Assembly (NCBI GenBank): GCA_947074105.1
Contig: CAMTON010000019.1
Location: forward strand, 1-47,360
Reading direction: 5' to 3'
Length of the DNA stretch: 47,360 bases
DNA from: an uncultured Bacteroidales bacterium
GTDB lineage: Bacteria; Bacteroidota; Bacteroidia; Bacteroidales; JAUNSR01
This document shows, in pieces, positions 18,779-27,024 of this stretch (position 1 is the first letter of the stretch; every line of letters begins with the position of its first letter). Position numbers and translations under genes: made by a program. Under the pieces are notes generated by a model. That model saw nothing but the letters and a program-made list of their open reading frames with translations, did not search any database and was not told where the DNA came from.

Positions 18779-19210
18779 TTATTTTATTCTATTTTTAAAT
18801 GTAAAAATTCTGTTTAGTATAAAATTCAATACCGTATAGAAACCCATAGCGATAAGCTGAGAGAAGTACTTATTAAGAGAGTATTCCTCAACCATAAGAA
18901 GAAGTATAAGATATTGTACCGAATAACACAATCCGAATACAACAGAAAAGTTAAATATTTCCTTAAAAAGATTCTTACGAGTTTTAAACACCCATATCTT
19001 ATTGAAAATAAAACTATTGATCAGACCGGCTATGTATCCTATAAGATTGGAAAGACGATAGTTGACACCGAACTTCATAAGTAAGTAAATCACTATCAAT
19101 GATATGAGAGTATTCATTACTCCCAGAGCGATGAATTTCATAAACTGGATTCTCAGTTGCCTGTCTTTTCTTATCCTGTCAATCTGCTGTCTGATATTTG
19201 TCTTTTTCAT
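18779..19210 (-). CDS. GtrA-family membrane protein (putative polyprenyl-sugar flippase)
   Basis: Small membrane protein of 143 residues from the ATG at 19210; an upstream in-frame TTG (19243) is less likely. Four hydrophobic segments with the GtrA signatures FIALGVMNTLISL, NLIGYIAGLINSFIFNKIWVF and VLNFILNRIFTF. The family is thought to help flip polyprenyl-phosphate sugars made by GtrB-type enzymes. It is 206 bp upstream of the GT2 gene, with which it probably works. The N-terminal 25 residues are strongly basic, consistent with a cytoplasmic start. Confidence 0.9.
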   Translation of the reverse strand: MKKTNIRQQIDRIRKDRQLRIQFMKFIALGVMNTLISLIVIYLLMKFGVNYRLSNLIGYIAGLINSFIFNKIWVFKTRKNLFKEIFNFSVVFGLCYSVQYLILLLMVEEYSLNKYFSQLIAMGFYTVLNFILNRIFTFKNRIK

Positions 19211-19399
19211 TCTATTATTCAGGTAATTTGCCGTATATATCAATAACGGCAGTTTTTCATCAAAACTGCAGTAAAACCGGCTTTCCGACGCAAAAGTTCT
19301 CCTATTTCAGTCCCTTATATATTTCTTGTAACTCCTGATGCGTCTTAATAATAACTATTTAACTTCAATATTTTTATATACGATTCTTTTAAACCCTTG

Positions 19400-20146
19400 T
19401 TATTTAATCCCTATATAACAGGTACAGATTCCGAATGTGTAACGACTGAATTTCACTGTCTTAAATCCCACATTTCTGAATATGGCAGCCATCTCCTCAC
19501 CCTGCGGTACCGCGCGTATCGACTGATTCAGATAGCTGTATGCTTTCGTATCGCTTGATACAAGTTTTCCCACTGTGGGAATGACTTTTGATGAATAAAA
19601 ATTATAAAGCATGTTCATCGGAAACTTTTCAGGAGTTGAAAGTTCAAGCACCATAAGGACGCCTCCCGGTTTAAGCACACGGAACATCTCTGCATAACCT
19701 TTGCTTATATTCTCAAAATTGCGTACACCGAATCCGACCGTTACGGCATCAAAGGTGTTGTCGGCAAATTCAAGATTCAGACAATCCTGGCAAAGAAGAG
19801 TTATGTTGTTTTCAAGATTTTCCTTAGCAACTTTCTCACGACCTACCTCAAGCATTCCCTCAGAAAGATCGATACCGGTGATTTTCTCAGGCGAAAGTTT
19901 CTTATATGCAAGAATGGCAAGATCACCCGTTCCCGTTGCTACATCCAGAATAGTGGAGGGAGAATGTTTTTTCAGAGCGGCAAGTGCCTTGCGTCTCCAT
20001 ATCCTGTCGATACCGAAAGAAAGAGTTATGTTAAGTTTGTCATATGTTTTGGCAATTGAGTCGAACATGGTCTTCACCTGTTTTGTCTTCGCCTCATTAT
20101 CATTGTAAGGGACAATCTTCTCCGCTTTATATTGTTTAGTCATCAT
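19400..20146 (-). CDS. menG: Demethylmenaquinone methyltransferase (MenG/UbiE)
   Basis: SAM-dependent C-methylation of demethylmenaquinol, the last step of menaquinone synthesis. 248 residues, usual length. SAM motif I is LDVATGTGDLA, the acidic loop GIDLSEGML, and the UbiE signatures VTVGFGVRNF and FRVLKPGGVLMVLELSTP are all present. The start is one of two consecutive ATGs (20146 or 20143). It follows purC on the same strand but is separated from it by a terminator-like hairpin. Menaquinone made here is the likely electron donor for the NapH-like protein at 28452. Confidence 0.95.
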   Translation of the reverse strand: MMTKQYKAEKIVPYNDNEAKTKQVKTMFDSIAKTYDKLNITLSFGIDRIWRRKALAALKKHSPSTILDVATGTGDLAILAYKKLSPEKITGIDLSEGMLEVGREKVAKENLENNITLLCQDCLNLEFADNTFDAVTVGFGVRNFENISKGYAEMFRVLKPGGVLMVLELSTPEKFPMNMLYNFYSSKVIPTVGKLVSSDTKAYSYLNQSIRAVPQGEEMAAIFRNVGFKTVKFSRYTFGICTCYIGIK

Positions 20147-20153
20147 TTAAAAC

Positions 20154-20196
20154 AAAAAAATACCTGCATTCCCGTCTGCAAAGACAGAAATGCAGG
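20154..20196 (-). terminator. Terminator between purC and menG
   Basis: On the minus strand an 8-bp stem CCTGCATT/AATGCAGG (20163-20196) with an inner 4-bp stem is followed by TATTTTTTTG (down to 20154). It lies just downstream of purC and immediately before the menG start codon, so menG expression may depend on readthrough or an unseen promoter. Confidence 0.7.
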
Positions 20197-20219
20197 ACAT
20201 ATTAATAACTGGTTACAGA

Positions 20220-21173
20220 TTATTTTCTATATTCTTTAAGGAAGTTTGTTATGTTTTCCTCGATACGTTTTGCAACGTCATTCACATCAGCCTTAACGAA
20301 TTTCTCACCTACGATATTTTCGTAAAGCTCGATATATCTGTCTGATACAGAGTTACAGTATTCTTCAGACATGAAAGGCACTTCCTGTCCTTCTTTACCC
20401 TGAAAACCGTTAGCGATAAGCCACTGACGGACAAACTCCTTAGAAAGCTGTTTCTGCTCCTCACCTTTGGCAAGACGCTCTTCATAACCCTCAAGGTAGA
20501 AATATCTTGATGAGTCAGGAGTGTGGATCTCATCCATAAGGATGATTTCACCGTTAGCTTTACCGAATTCATATTTTGTATCTACAAGGATAAGGCCTTT
20601 AGATGCAGCCATCTCCTGCCCGCGCTGAAACAGAGCCTGAGTATATTTTTCAAGAGCTTCATAATCTTCACGGTTTACAAGACCCTGAGCGATGATTTCT
20701 TCTTTAGAGATATCTTCGTCATGACCCTGATCGGCTTTAGTTGTAGGAGTGATGATAGGAGTTTCGAATTTCTGATTTTCTACCATACCATCAGGCATTG
20801 GCACACCACAGATCATACGTTTTCCCGCTTTATATTCTCTCCATGCGTGACCTGTCAGATAACCGCGGATAACCATTTCCACTTTGAAAGGCTCACATTT
20901 AACACCAAGAGTAACCATTGGATCGGGAGTAGCGATTTTCCAGTTAGGGATGATATCCGATGTAGCGTCAAGAAATTTCTCTGCAATCTGATTCAGTACC
21001 TGTCCTTTATAAGGGATACCCTCAGGAAGTACTACGTCGAAAGCTGAGATACGGTCTGTCGCCACCATTACAAGAAGGTCGTCACCGATGAAATATACAT
21101 CTCTAACCTTACCGTGATAAACTCCTTTTTGCTCCGGAAAATTAAAATCCGTTCTTGTCAAAGCATTTTTCAT
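20220..21173 (-). CDS. purC: SAICAR synthetase PurC
   Basis: Phosphoribosylaminoimidazole-succinocarboxamide synthase, which joins CAIR and aspartate with ATP in purine synthesis. 317 residues, the longer form common in Bacteroidota. The ATP-binding start [47 protein letters not shown] and [11 protein letters not shown] are all family signatures. It lies 48 bp downstream of phoH on the same strand. No other purine gene is in the window. Confidence 0.96.
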   Translation of the reverse strand: MKNALTRTDFNFPEQKGVYHGKVRDVYFIGDDLLVMVATDRISAFDVVLPEGIPYKGQVLNQIAEKFLDATSDIIPNWKIATPDPMVTLGVKCEPFKVEMVIRGYLTGHAWREYKAGKRMICGVPMPDGMVENQKFETPIITPTTKADQGHDEDISKEEIIAQGLVNREDYEALEKYTQALFQRGQEMAASKGLILVDTKYEFGKANGEIILMDEIHTPDSSRYFYLEGYEERLAKGEEQKQLSKEFVRQWLIANGFQGKEGQEVPFMSEEYCNSVSDRYIELYENIVGEKFVKADVNDVAKRIEENITNFLKEYRK

Positions 21174-21221
21174 TTTCTAAAAAATATATTAATATAAATG
21201 GATGAGTTACAACTATGCACT

Positions 21222-22265
21222 TTATTCTTTTGCCTTTTTTGTCTTTTTAGGCTTTTCCTCTGTTTCGGCGATAAGCTTATCAGCTGTCTCTCCGCTTTTT
21301 GAAAGAGCTTCTTTTCTCGCCTTTCTGATATCATCGTCATGCTTGTCGTAAGCCTCGACTATCCGCTGAACAAGTTTATGGCGTACGATATCTTTCTTCT
21401 CAAACTCCACGGTACCGATTCCCGCTACACCGTCAAGTATCTTTCTTGCCTGCACCAGCCCCGAAGTGACCGAATGCGGAAGGTCGATCTGAGTCATATC
21501 ACCCGTAATAATCATCTTTCCGCCAAGCCCCAGGCGGGTAAGAAACATCTTTATCTGATGCGTAGTAGTATTCTGAGCCTCATCAAGAATTATTATGGCA
21601 TCACTCAATGTTCGGCCACGCATATATGCAAGCGGTGCGATCTGAATCACATTGCTTTCCATCAGCTCTTTAAGTTTAGCGGCCGGAATCATATCCTGAA
21701 GTGCATCATAAAGAGGTTGCAAATACGGATCAAGCTTATCTTTCATCTCTCCGGGAAGGAAACCCAGCTTCTCGCCTGCCTCAACAGCCGGACGCGAAAG
21801 AATGATCTTTTTCACCTCTTTGTTCTTATAAGCTTTCACGGCAAGAGCTATGGCAACATAAGTCTTACCCGAACCGGCAGGTCCGAGCGCGAATACAAGA
21901 TCGTTTTTGGCGAAAGCGTCTACAAGTTTCTTTTGATTGATTGTGCGGGCAACGATAGGTTTACCGTTAACGCCGTGAATGATAAGATTATCCTGTTTTA
22001 TCTCTTTAGGCTGATCACCTTTCACGATGTCAAGGATTATCTCCTCATTCATAAGATTGAATTCTTCACAATATTTTTCCAGTTTGCGTATCGTCTTCTC
22101 AAACTGTTCTATCAGCTCTGATTCGCCGATCACCTTGATGACGTGACCGCGCGCCACGAACCGAAGTTTGACGTACAGAGATTTCAGAAGCTGGATATTG
22201 CTATTGTTTACACCGTAAAAAACAACAGGGTCAATATTTTCTAATATTATTACTCTTTCTATCAT
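21222..22265 (-). CDS. phoH: PhoH-family ATPase
   Basis: Cytoplasmic P-loop ATPase, PhoL/YbeZ type, 347 residues. Walker A is GPAGSGKTYVA (about residues 128-138), Walker B IILDEAQN, with the helicase-like motif GDMTQIDLP. An N-terminal KH-like RNA-binding region precedes the ATPase core. The C-terminus is Lys/Glu rich (EEKPKKTKKAKE). Relatives act with YbeY in ribosome quality control and rRNA maturation; YbeY is not seen here. It has its own promoter candidate at 22291 and leads a possible phoH-purC unit. Confidence 0.93.
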   Translation of the reverse strand: MIERVIILENIDPVVFYGVNNSNIQLLKSLYVKLRFVARGHVIKVIGESELIEQFEKTIRKLEKYCEEFNLMNEEIILDIVKGDQPKEIKQDNLIIHGVNGKPIVARTINQKKLVDAFAKNDLVFALGPAGSGKTYVAIALAVKAYKNKEVKKIILSRPAVEAGEKLGFLPGEMKDKLDPYLQPLYDALQDMIPAAKLKELMESNVIQIAPLAYMRGRTLSDAIIILDEAQNTTTHQIKMFLTRLGLGGKMIITGDMTQIDLPHSVTSGLVQARKILDGVAGIGTVEFEKKDIVRHKLVQRIVEAYDKHDDDIRKARKEALSKSGETADKLIAETEEKPKKTKKAKE

Positions 22266-22290
22266 TCAGATAGTTTATGAATTATTTGTA

Positions 22291-22321
22291 CAAAGTTAAT
22301 CAATGAATTGCAATTTCTAAA
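22291..22321 (-). promoter_or_regulatory. Probable phoH promoter
   Basis: On the minus strand a perfect -7 TAACTTTG (reverse of 22291-22298) lies 19 nt from a TTTA at the -33 position. The leader would be about 20 nt. Confidence 0.55.
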
Positions 22322-22452
22322 TTATTACAATAATCATTTAATGTATAAACAAACAATTTCTGTTTTCTATCGTAAAAATCATTATTATCTTCACATTATA
22401 AATTTATCGCCCGGTTGCGCTTACATATAGTTATCCGGCTCTTACCACGACT

Positions 22453-23382
22453 ATGATGAATCCTCAGAAGAGATATAAAGATTTAAAGGAGCTTTTCAAT
22501 GCCCGCTTCCCATATAAAGTACAGAAAATATCAGTAAATGCAGGCTTTACCTGCCCTAACCGCGACGGAAGCAAAGGTTTCGGTGGCTGTACATATTGCA
22601 ACAATCAGACATTCAGTCCCGACTATTGTCATACAGGAGAATCTGTGAAAGAGCAGATTGAAAAAGGAATAAAGTTTTTCAGCCGCAAATATCCTGAAAT
22701 GAAATATCTTGCTTATTTCCAGGCTTACACCAATACTTACGGTGAGATGAAAAGCATAATAGCCAAATACGAAGAAGCTCTGGCGTGTGAGGATGTGGTC
22801 GGACTTATAATAGGTACGCGTCCCGACTGTATGCCGGACGAACTTCTCGATTATCTTGCCGAACTTTCCCGACGAACTTTCGTAATGGTGGAATACGGAG
22901 TTGAATCTACACTTGACAAAACCCTTGAGTTTATAAATCGAGGTCATGATTTCGAATGTTCGCGGGACATGATTATCCGTACGGCCGGAAAAGGAATTAT
23001 AACGGGTGCACATATGATTCTCGGACTTCCGGGTGAAAGTATTGAAGAAGTTAAAAGTCATGCGGCACGACTATCCGCTCTTCCGCTGACAACTCTTAAA
23101 CTTCATCAGCTACAGCTTATAAAAAATACAAAGATGGCACGTCAGTTTAAGGAAAACCCTGAGTTATTCCATCTTTTTTCAGCCGATGAATATATCGACC
23201 TGGCTATAGATTTCATTGAACTTCTGAATCCTGATATCGTAATAGAGAGATTCGTATCGCAGTCGCCAAAGGAACTTCTTATCGCTCCGGACTGGGGACT
23301 GAAAAATCATGAATTCACGGCAAAACTTAATAAGAGACTTCAGGAACGTGATACATGGCAGGGTAAATATTATAAAGGATAA
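22453..23382 (+). CDS. TIGR01212-family radical SAM protein (YhcC-like)
   Basis: Radical SAM enzyme of 309 residues. The 4Fe-4S Cys cluster has the unusual long first spacing of this family: NAGFTCPNRDG, then GGCTYCNN (C-x11-C-x2-C, about residues 34-49). Other signatures are YFQAYTNTY, IIGTRPDC, EYGVES and HMILGLPGES. The function of the family is not settled; E. coli YhcC is the named relative. It is transcribed alone, divergent from phoH and followed by the cyclophilin gene after about 100 bp with its own promoter. Confidence 0.93.
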   Translation: MMNPQKRYKDLKELFNARFPYKVQKISVNAGFTCPNRDGSKGFGGCTYCNNQTFSPDYCHTGESVKEQIEKGIKFFSRKYPEMKYLAYFQAYTNTYGEMKSIIAKYEEALACEDVVGLIIGTRPDCMPDELLDYLAELSRRTFVMVEYGVESTLDKTLEFINRGHDFECSRDMIIRTAGKGIITGAHMILGLPGESIEEVKSHAARLSALPLTTLKLHQLQLIKNTKMARQFKENPELFHLFSADEYIDLAIDFIELLNPDIVIERFVSQSPKELLIAPDWGLKNHEFTAKLNKRLQERDTWQGKYYKG

Positions 23383-23426
23383 AATGATAAAATTTAATCG
23401 TAAACATCAAGATTTCAGGCTATATA

Positions 23427-23458
23427 ATTGAGACTGATAAATCCTTTACATATATTTG
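23427..23458 (+). promoter_or_regulatory. Promoter of the cyclophilin gene
   Basis: ATTG at 23427-23430 and a perfect -7 TATATTTG at 23451-23458 are 20 nt apart, an almost ideal Bacteroidota promoter. The -7 box ends 26 nt before the start codon. Confidence 0.75.
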
Positions 23459-23484
23459 CGACAATAATTCTAATTTAACACATT

Positions 23485-24186
23485 ATGAAAAATTTATTTA
23501 TTTTAATATTGTCGCTTGTTGCCTTTACAGGCTGCAACACTCGTGAAGAGGATCCTGAAACAGTTCAAATGGAGAGAGCGGAAATTCTTTTCAATACCAC
23601 TATGGGTGATTTTAAGATGGCTCTTTTCAATGAGACACCTCTTCACCGTGACGCTTATCTTGTATTGACAAAATGCGGATATTTCGATTCTCTTCTATTC
23701 CACCGTGTAATTGATAATTTTATCATTCAGGCGGGTGATCCGAACTCAAAATATGCTCCTTCAGGCATACTTCTCGGAGAGGGAGAACCGTTCAGAATCC
23801 CGGCCGAAATATGCTTCCCTAAACTTTATCATAAACGCGGTATGGTGAATGCTGCAAGAATGGGAGATGAAGAAAATCCTAAAAGAGAATCTTGCGCTTC
23901 TCAGTTTGCCATAATGACCGGCGGACCTATGAGTGACGAGAGAATTGAGCGCGGTCAGCAGAGAATATGGGCAGGAACAGATTCTACAGTAAATCTTACT
24001 GATGAAATGATCAGCAATTACCGCAACATTGGAGGCTCACCTCACCTTGATGCACAATATACTGTATTTGCCGAAATTATCGAAGGTATGGATGTCGTCG
24101 ACGCCATACAGAAAGTTTCAGTAGATGAAAACGATCGTCCCGTAAATGATGTAAGAATATTAAAGGCTACAGTTATAAAAGAATAA
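23485..24186 (+). CDS. Cyclophilin-type peptidylprolyl isomerase lipoprotein
   Basis: Envelope protein-folding enzyme of 233 residues that interconverts cis and trans prolyl bonds. The signal peptide ends in the lipobox FTGC with Cys17 acylated. The cyclophilin fold shows FHRVIDNFIIQAGDP (active-site FHR), CASQFAIMTGG and the end motif VFAEIIEGMDVVDAI. An insertion of about 40 residues around ERIERGQQRIWAGTDSTVNL separates the last two core motifs, common in Bacteroidota lipoprotein cyclophilins. Single-gene unit with its own promoter and an elaborate terminator. Confidence 0.93.
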   Translation: MKNLFILILSLVAFTGCNTREEDPETVQMERAEILFNTTMGDFKMALFNETPLHRDAYLVLTKCGYFDSLLFHRVIDNFIIQAGDPNSKYAPSGILLGEGEPFRIPAEICFPKLYHKRGMVNAARMGDEENPKRESCASQFAIMTGGPMSDERIERGQQRIWAGTDSTVNLTDEMISNYRNIGGSPHLDAQYTVFAEIIEGMDVVDAIQKVSVDENDRPVNDVRILKATVIKE

Positions 24187-24210
24187 TCTATTGAGCTTTT
24201 CAAAAAAGAC

Positions 24211-24289
24211 GCACGGTGACAATATCGCAACTGCACGGTTGCAATATTGTCACCGTGCAGTTTTTATATTGTCACTGTACAGCTTTTTT
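24211..24289 (+). terminator. Cyclophilin terminator with duplicated right arm
   Basis: A 21-bp stem with a single C-A mismatch (24211-24231 with 24238-24258) and a 6-nt loop TGCACG, followed by a T run. The right arm plus T run (ATATTGTCAC..., 24244-24265) is repeated in slightly changed form at 24266-24289, giving a 22-bp tandem direct repeat that could pair with the same left arm. Confidence 0.8.
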
Positions 24290-24493
24290 AATACGGGTTA
24301 TCTTTTATAATATTATCATTAATATCATATATTGTCAATAATAAAAACAATAATATATCTATAACTAAAAATGAATAGATAATATATTTGTAATAGAATG
24401 GAAAGGCCCTTTTTCATCAGTAGACATGGTAAGAAAAGAAGATTTTTTGAATAGTTTTTATCTGATCACAGGAAAACAAAAATATCAAAGAGG

Positions 24494-24538
24494 AAAACAA
24501 AAAGCGCGAAAACTCAGAGTTTCCGCGCTTTTTGTTTT
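24494..24538. terminator. Bidirectional terminator, probably ending the flavodoxin-ECF operon
   Basis: A 21-bp stem with one mismatch (24494-24514 with 24518-24538) around a 3-nt loop CAG. The GCGCG core is flanked by A5 and T5 tracts, so U-runs form on either strand. It starts 20 bp beyond the ECF gene stop. Confidence 0.85.
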
Positions 24539-24558
24539 TATATAATTTACTTTATAAT

Positions 24559-25071
24559 TTATCTTTTAAGAAGATATCTTATCACTGCATATCCTCCGAA
24601 TACCTGAAGAAGCATACCCGGAATTCCGATTCTGAAATCCTGCACGGCTTTGAAGAAATCGCCTAAGATGGTCCACTCTACAAGAGTTCCGAATACCTGA
24701 TAGGCAAGAACCACAAGAGCAAGAATAGGTAGAGACAGTTTTCTGAAATATGAAGCAGCAAGGCCTGCTGCCATGGCAAGGAATACTGATTTTGTAAGTA
24801 TTGCCGGAAGAACCGCTAACGGAGGCATTCCGAAAAGCACGTGATTTACAAGAGGCGACAATACTGCCGTAAGAAGTCCTGCTTTCCAGCCATATTTATA
24901 AGCCGCGATAAGCGTAAAGAAATATATCGGAAGGAAAATAAATCCGCCCTGAGGGATAAGGTGACAAACCTGAGGAAGAACAATGTTTCCCACAACGAAT
25001 ATCATAGCTATGATATAGGTCTTCGCTTCTTTATAGTCAAGCGAATAAAGACGTAAAGCTTTTGTCTGCAT
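24559..25071 (-). CDS. ECF-type transporter S-component-like membrane protein
   Basis: A 170-residue protein with five to six hydrophobic helices and no signal peptide. The glycine-rich start of TM helices (PQGGFIFLPIYFFTLIAAY), the GMPPLAVLPAIL motif and the size match substrate-binding S-components of energy-coupling-factor importers. It would sit in the inner membrane and hand a vitamin-like ligand to a shared EcfT/EcfA module, none of which is in this window. It is the last gene of a five-gene operon, 23 bp after a TonB receptor, so receptor and S-component probably carry the same compound across outer and inner membranes. The ligand cannot be assigned. Confidence 0.75.
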   Translation of the reverse strand: MQTKALRLYSLDYKEAKTYIIAMIFVVGNIVLPQVCHLIPQGGFIFLPIYFFTLIAAYKYGWKAGLLTAVLSPLVNHVLFGMPPLAVLPAILTKSVFLAMAAGLAASYFRKLSLPILALVVLAYQVFGTLVEWTILGDFFKAVQDFRIGIPGMLLQVFGGYAVIRYLLKR

Positions 25072-25094
25072 AATATACTATTGTTTTTAATTAA

Positions 25095-26972
25095 TTAAAA
25101 ATTAAGGTTGACTCCTCCCATGACGGTAGCTCCCGGCATCGGGAATCCGTTGTTTATTTCATATCTCTGATTCAGAAGATTCTCTCCTTTTACAAAAAGC
25201 TCAAGCATTTTTGATGGTCTTACCGTAGCTCTTGCATTCCATTGCACGAAAGATTCTTTTTCTTCCGGACTCAGAGAAGTATAAAGCCCTTCGACATATT
25301 GAGCACCGGTTGAAAATCCGAACCATTTGCGATTATAATCTATTCCGACATAAAGCTTATGTTCCGGAGCGGCAAGAACGGGATTTTCCATTTTAAGCCA
25401 GCTATAGTTCGACAATATACTAAAAGATTTTGAAATCTGACAGTTAACATTAAGTTCTACGCCCATGTTTTCTATCTCTCCGGTGTTCACATTCAGAGGT
25501 CTGCCGTCAACCGGCATAGTCTGAATCATATTTTCACCTTTTACATAATAGAGATTTGCTCCGTAAGAGAATCTTCCGTTAAGAAGTCTCTGCGACCAGG
25601 ATATCTCATAATTCCATAAAGATTCCGGTTTCAGTTCCGGATTCTGCGGAGGAAACATATACATTTCTCTTATCGTAGGATTTCTGAAACCGCGGCTTGC
25701 GATAAGTTTGATCTCTCCGGACTCCAAAGGGTAAAGAGAAGCTCCGAATTGAGGAATCCAGTTTGTTCCGCTCACGGAATGATGATCAAGACGGACACCG
25801 GCGTTAAGAGTCAGGAAACGACCTATATTTTGTCTGAAATCGATATATCCCGCTATATTATCTTCGTTTGTGTCGATTATGTCGCTGTCAGTACCGTCAT
25901 TATATGCGTTCCATGCATGTCCTCCGAATCTCTGATAGTCAAAACCGACAGTAACTCTGTTTCCTTTAAAAAGAGAAACTCCCTGATACCATGTCACACC
26001 GAACATATTGTCGTCGGAATTAAAAAGATAATCTCTTGGAGTACCTCCTTCATAAAATCCGTCGTTTATGTTGTGATGACCCCAGTTGTAGAAGAATTTC
26101 AATGCACCCGAACTGCGCTCATAATTATTTTCAATGGATAATGATGCCATTCCGCGTGTTATACGCTGATCATTATCAAAAATAGGTCTGGAAACGGTTC
26201 CCGGATTTGAAGCATTGAAATGAGTGATATTCACATCAGCAAAAGTATTCCACCTGGAAGAAAACTCATAACCTACTTTGGCATAGCCTCCGTATTGTTC
26301 AAATTCCATATTTTCACGATGGCCGTCAGTACGGTTGTAAGATCCGGTTATAACGGAAGAGAATCCGTTTTTGCGGAATCTGCTCGAAGCTTCGGTCATA
26401 AGTGTATTATAGGATCCGTAACCGATCCTTACATTATTCTTAATTCCGTCATCCTGCTGTTTGCGGGTAAGAATGTTTATTACCCCTCCCATCGCATTCG
26501 AGCCGTAAAGAACAGAAGAAGGACCTCTGACAACCTCGACTTTATCCGCAACCATAGTCTGATAGGCATCTGCGATCGGATGTCCCATCAAGCCCATATA
26601 CTGCGGATGTCCGTCGATAAGAATCAGCATTCCCGTTGTGGGAGATCCTCCTACACCACGCATAGTCATCCCTCCGGATGCTCCCGTCGACACTCCGTAC
26701 CCCATAATTCCGCGGGAAGTAGTAAATAACCCCGGAACAAGTTCTGTCAAAACGGGAAGCAATGATTGTTCATAACGTCCTTCTATCTGCTTTTTGTTTA
26801 CTACGGAGACGCTCATCGGTAAATGTCTGAGATCAACTTCACTGCGTGCTCCTGTCACCACAACTTCAGGAATAGACAGACTGTCGGCCGGTATTTCCGA
26901 TGCCATGGCACTTAAGCCTGTTCCTGATATCATCACACACCCTAACAATATTTTTTTGAATTCTTCTTTCAT
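25095..26972 (-). CDS. TonB-dependent outer membrane receptor (BtuB/FepA-like, not SusC)
   Basis: Outer-membrane barrel of 625 residues for active uptake of a scarce ligand. The signal peptide ends around SAMA-SEIP. A short N-terminus with no carboxypeptidase-D-like domain leads to the TonB box region SIPEVVVTGAR (about residues 33-43). The plug shows GMTMRGVGGSPTTGMLILIDG and VEVVRGPSSVLYGSNAMGGVINI, and the barrel ends RYEINNGFPMPGATVMGGVNLNF (final Phe). It has no SusD partner. It lies 52 bp after the aldo/keto reductase and 23 bp before the ECF-like gene. Size and architecture resemble cobalamin or siderophore receptors, but the ligand is unknown. Confidence 0.92.
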   Translation of the reverse strand: MKEEFKKILLGCVMISGTGLSAMASEIPADSLSIPEVVVTGARSEVDLRHLPMSVSVVNKKQIEGRYEQSLLPVLTELVPGLFTTSRGIMGYGVSTGASGGMTMRGVGGSPTTGMLILIDGHPQYMGLMGHPIADAYQTMVADKVEVVRGPSSVLYGSNAMGGVINILTRKQQDDGIKNNVRIGYGSYNTLMTEASSRFRKNGFSSVITGSYNRTDGHRENMEFEQYGGYAKVGYEFSSRWNTFADVNITHFNASNPGTVSRPIFDNDQRITRGMASLSIENNYERSSGALKFFYNWGHHNINDGFYEGGTPRDYLFNSDDNMFGVTWYQGVSLFKGNRVTVGFDYQRFGGHAWNAYNDGTDSDIIDTNEDNIAGYIDFRQNIGRFLTLNAGVRLDHHSVSGTNWIPQFGASLYPLESGEIKLIASRGFRNPTIREMYMFPPQNPELKPESLWNYEISWSQRLLNGRFSYGANLYYVKGENMIQTMPVDGRPLNVNTGEIENMGVELNVNCQISKSFSILSNYSWLKMENPVLAAPEHKLYVGIDYNRKWFGFSTGAQYVEGLYTSLSPEEKESFVQWNARATVRPSKMLELFVKGENLLNQRYEINNGFPMPGATVMGGVNLNF

Positions 26973-27024
26973 GATTGGTTTTAATTTGTCCTGTTTTATT
27001 CAGGGTGATGATATTTTCTGATTA

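Larger units (their letters stand above)
24187..24558. other. Gene-free stretch with two terminator hairpins
   Basis: This 372-bp stretch between the convergent cyclophilin and ECF genes holds the 24211-24289 and 24494-24538 hairpins listed separately. The 200 bp between them is AT-rich with no open frame or other structure I can support. Confidence 0.7.

Noticed and set aside
21339..22121. A 260-codon open frame on the plus strand opposite phoH
   Set aside because: It is antisense to a clear ATPase gene, and its product has no recognisable family, signal or helix pattern.
22531..23061. A 176-codon open frame on the minus strand opposite the radical SAM gene
   Set aside because: Antisense shadow of a strong conserved gene; composition is Phe/Thr/Cys-rich as expected for such shadows.
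26220..26729. A 169-codon open frame opposite the TonB receptor
   Set aside because: Antisense to a well-supported gene with no domain features.
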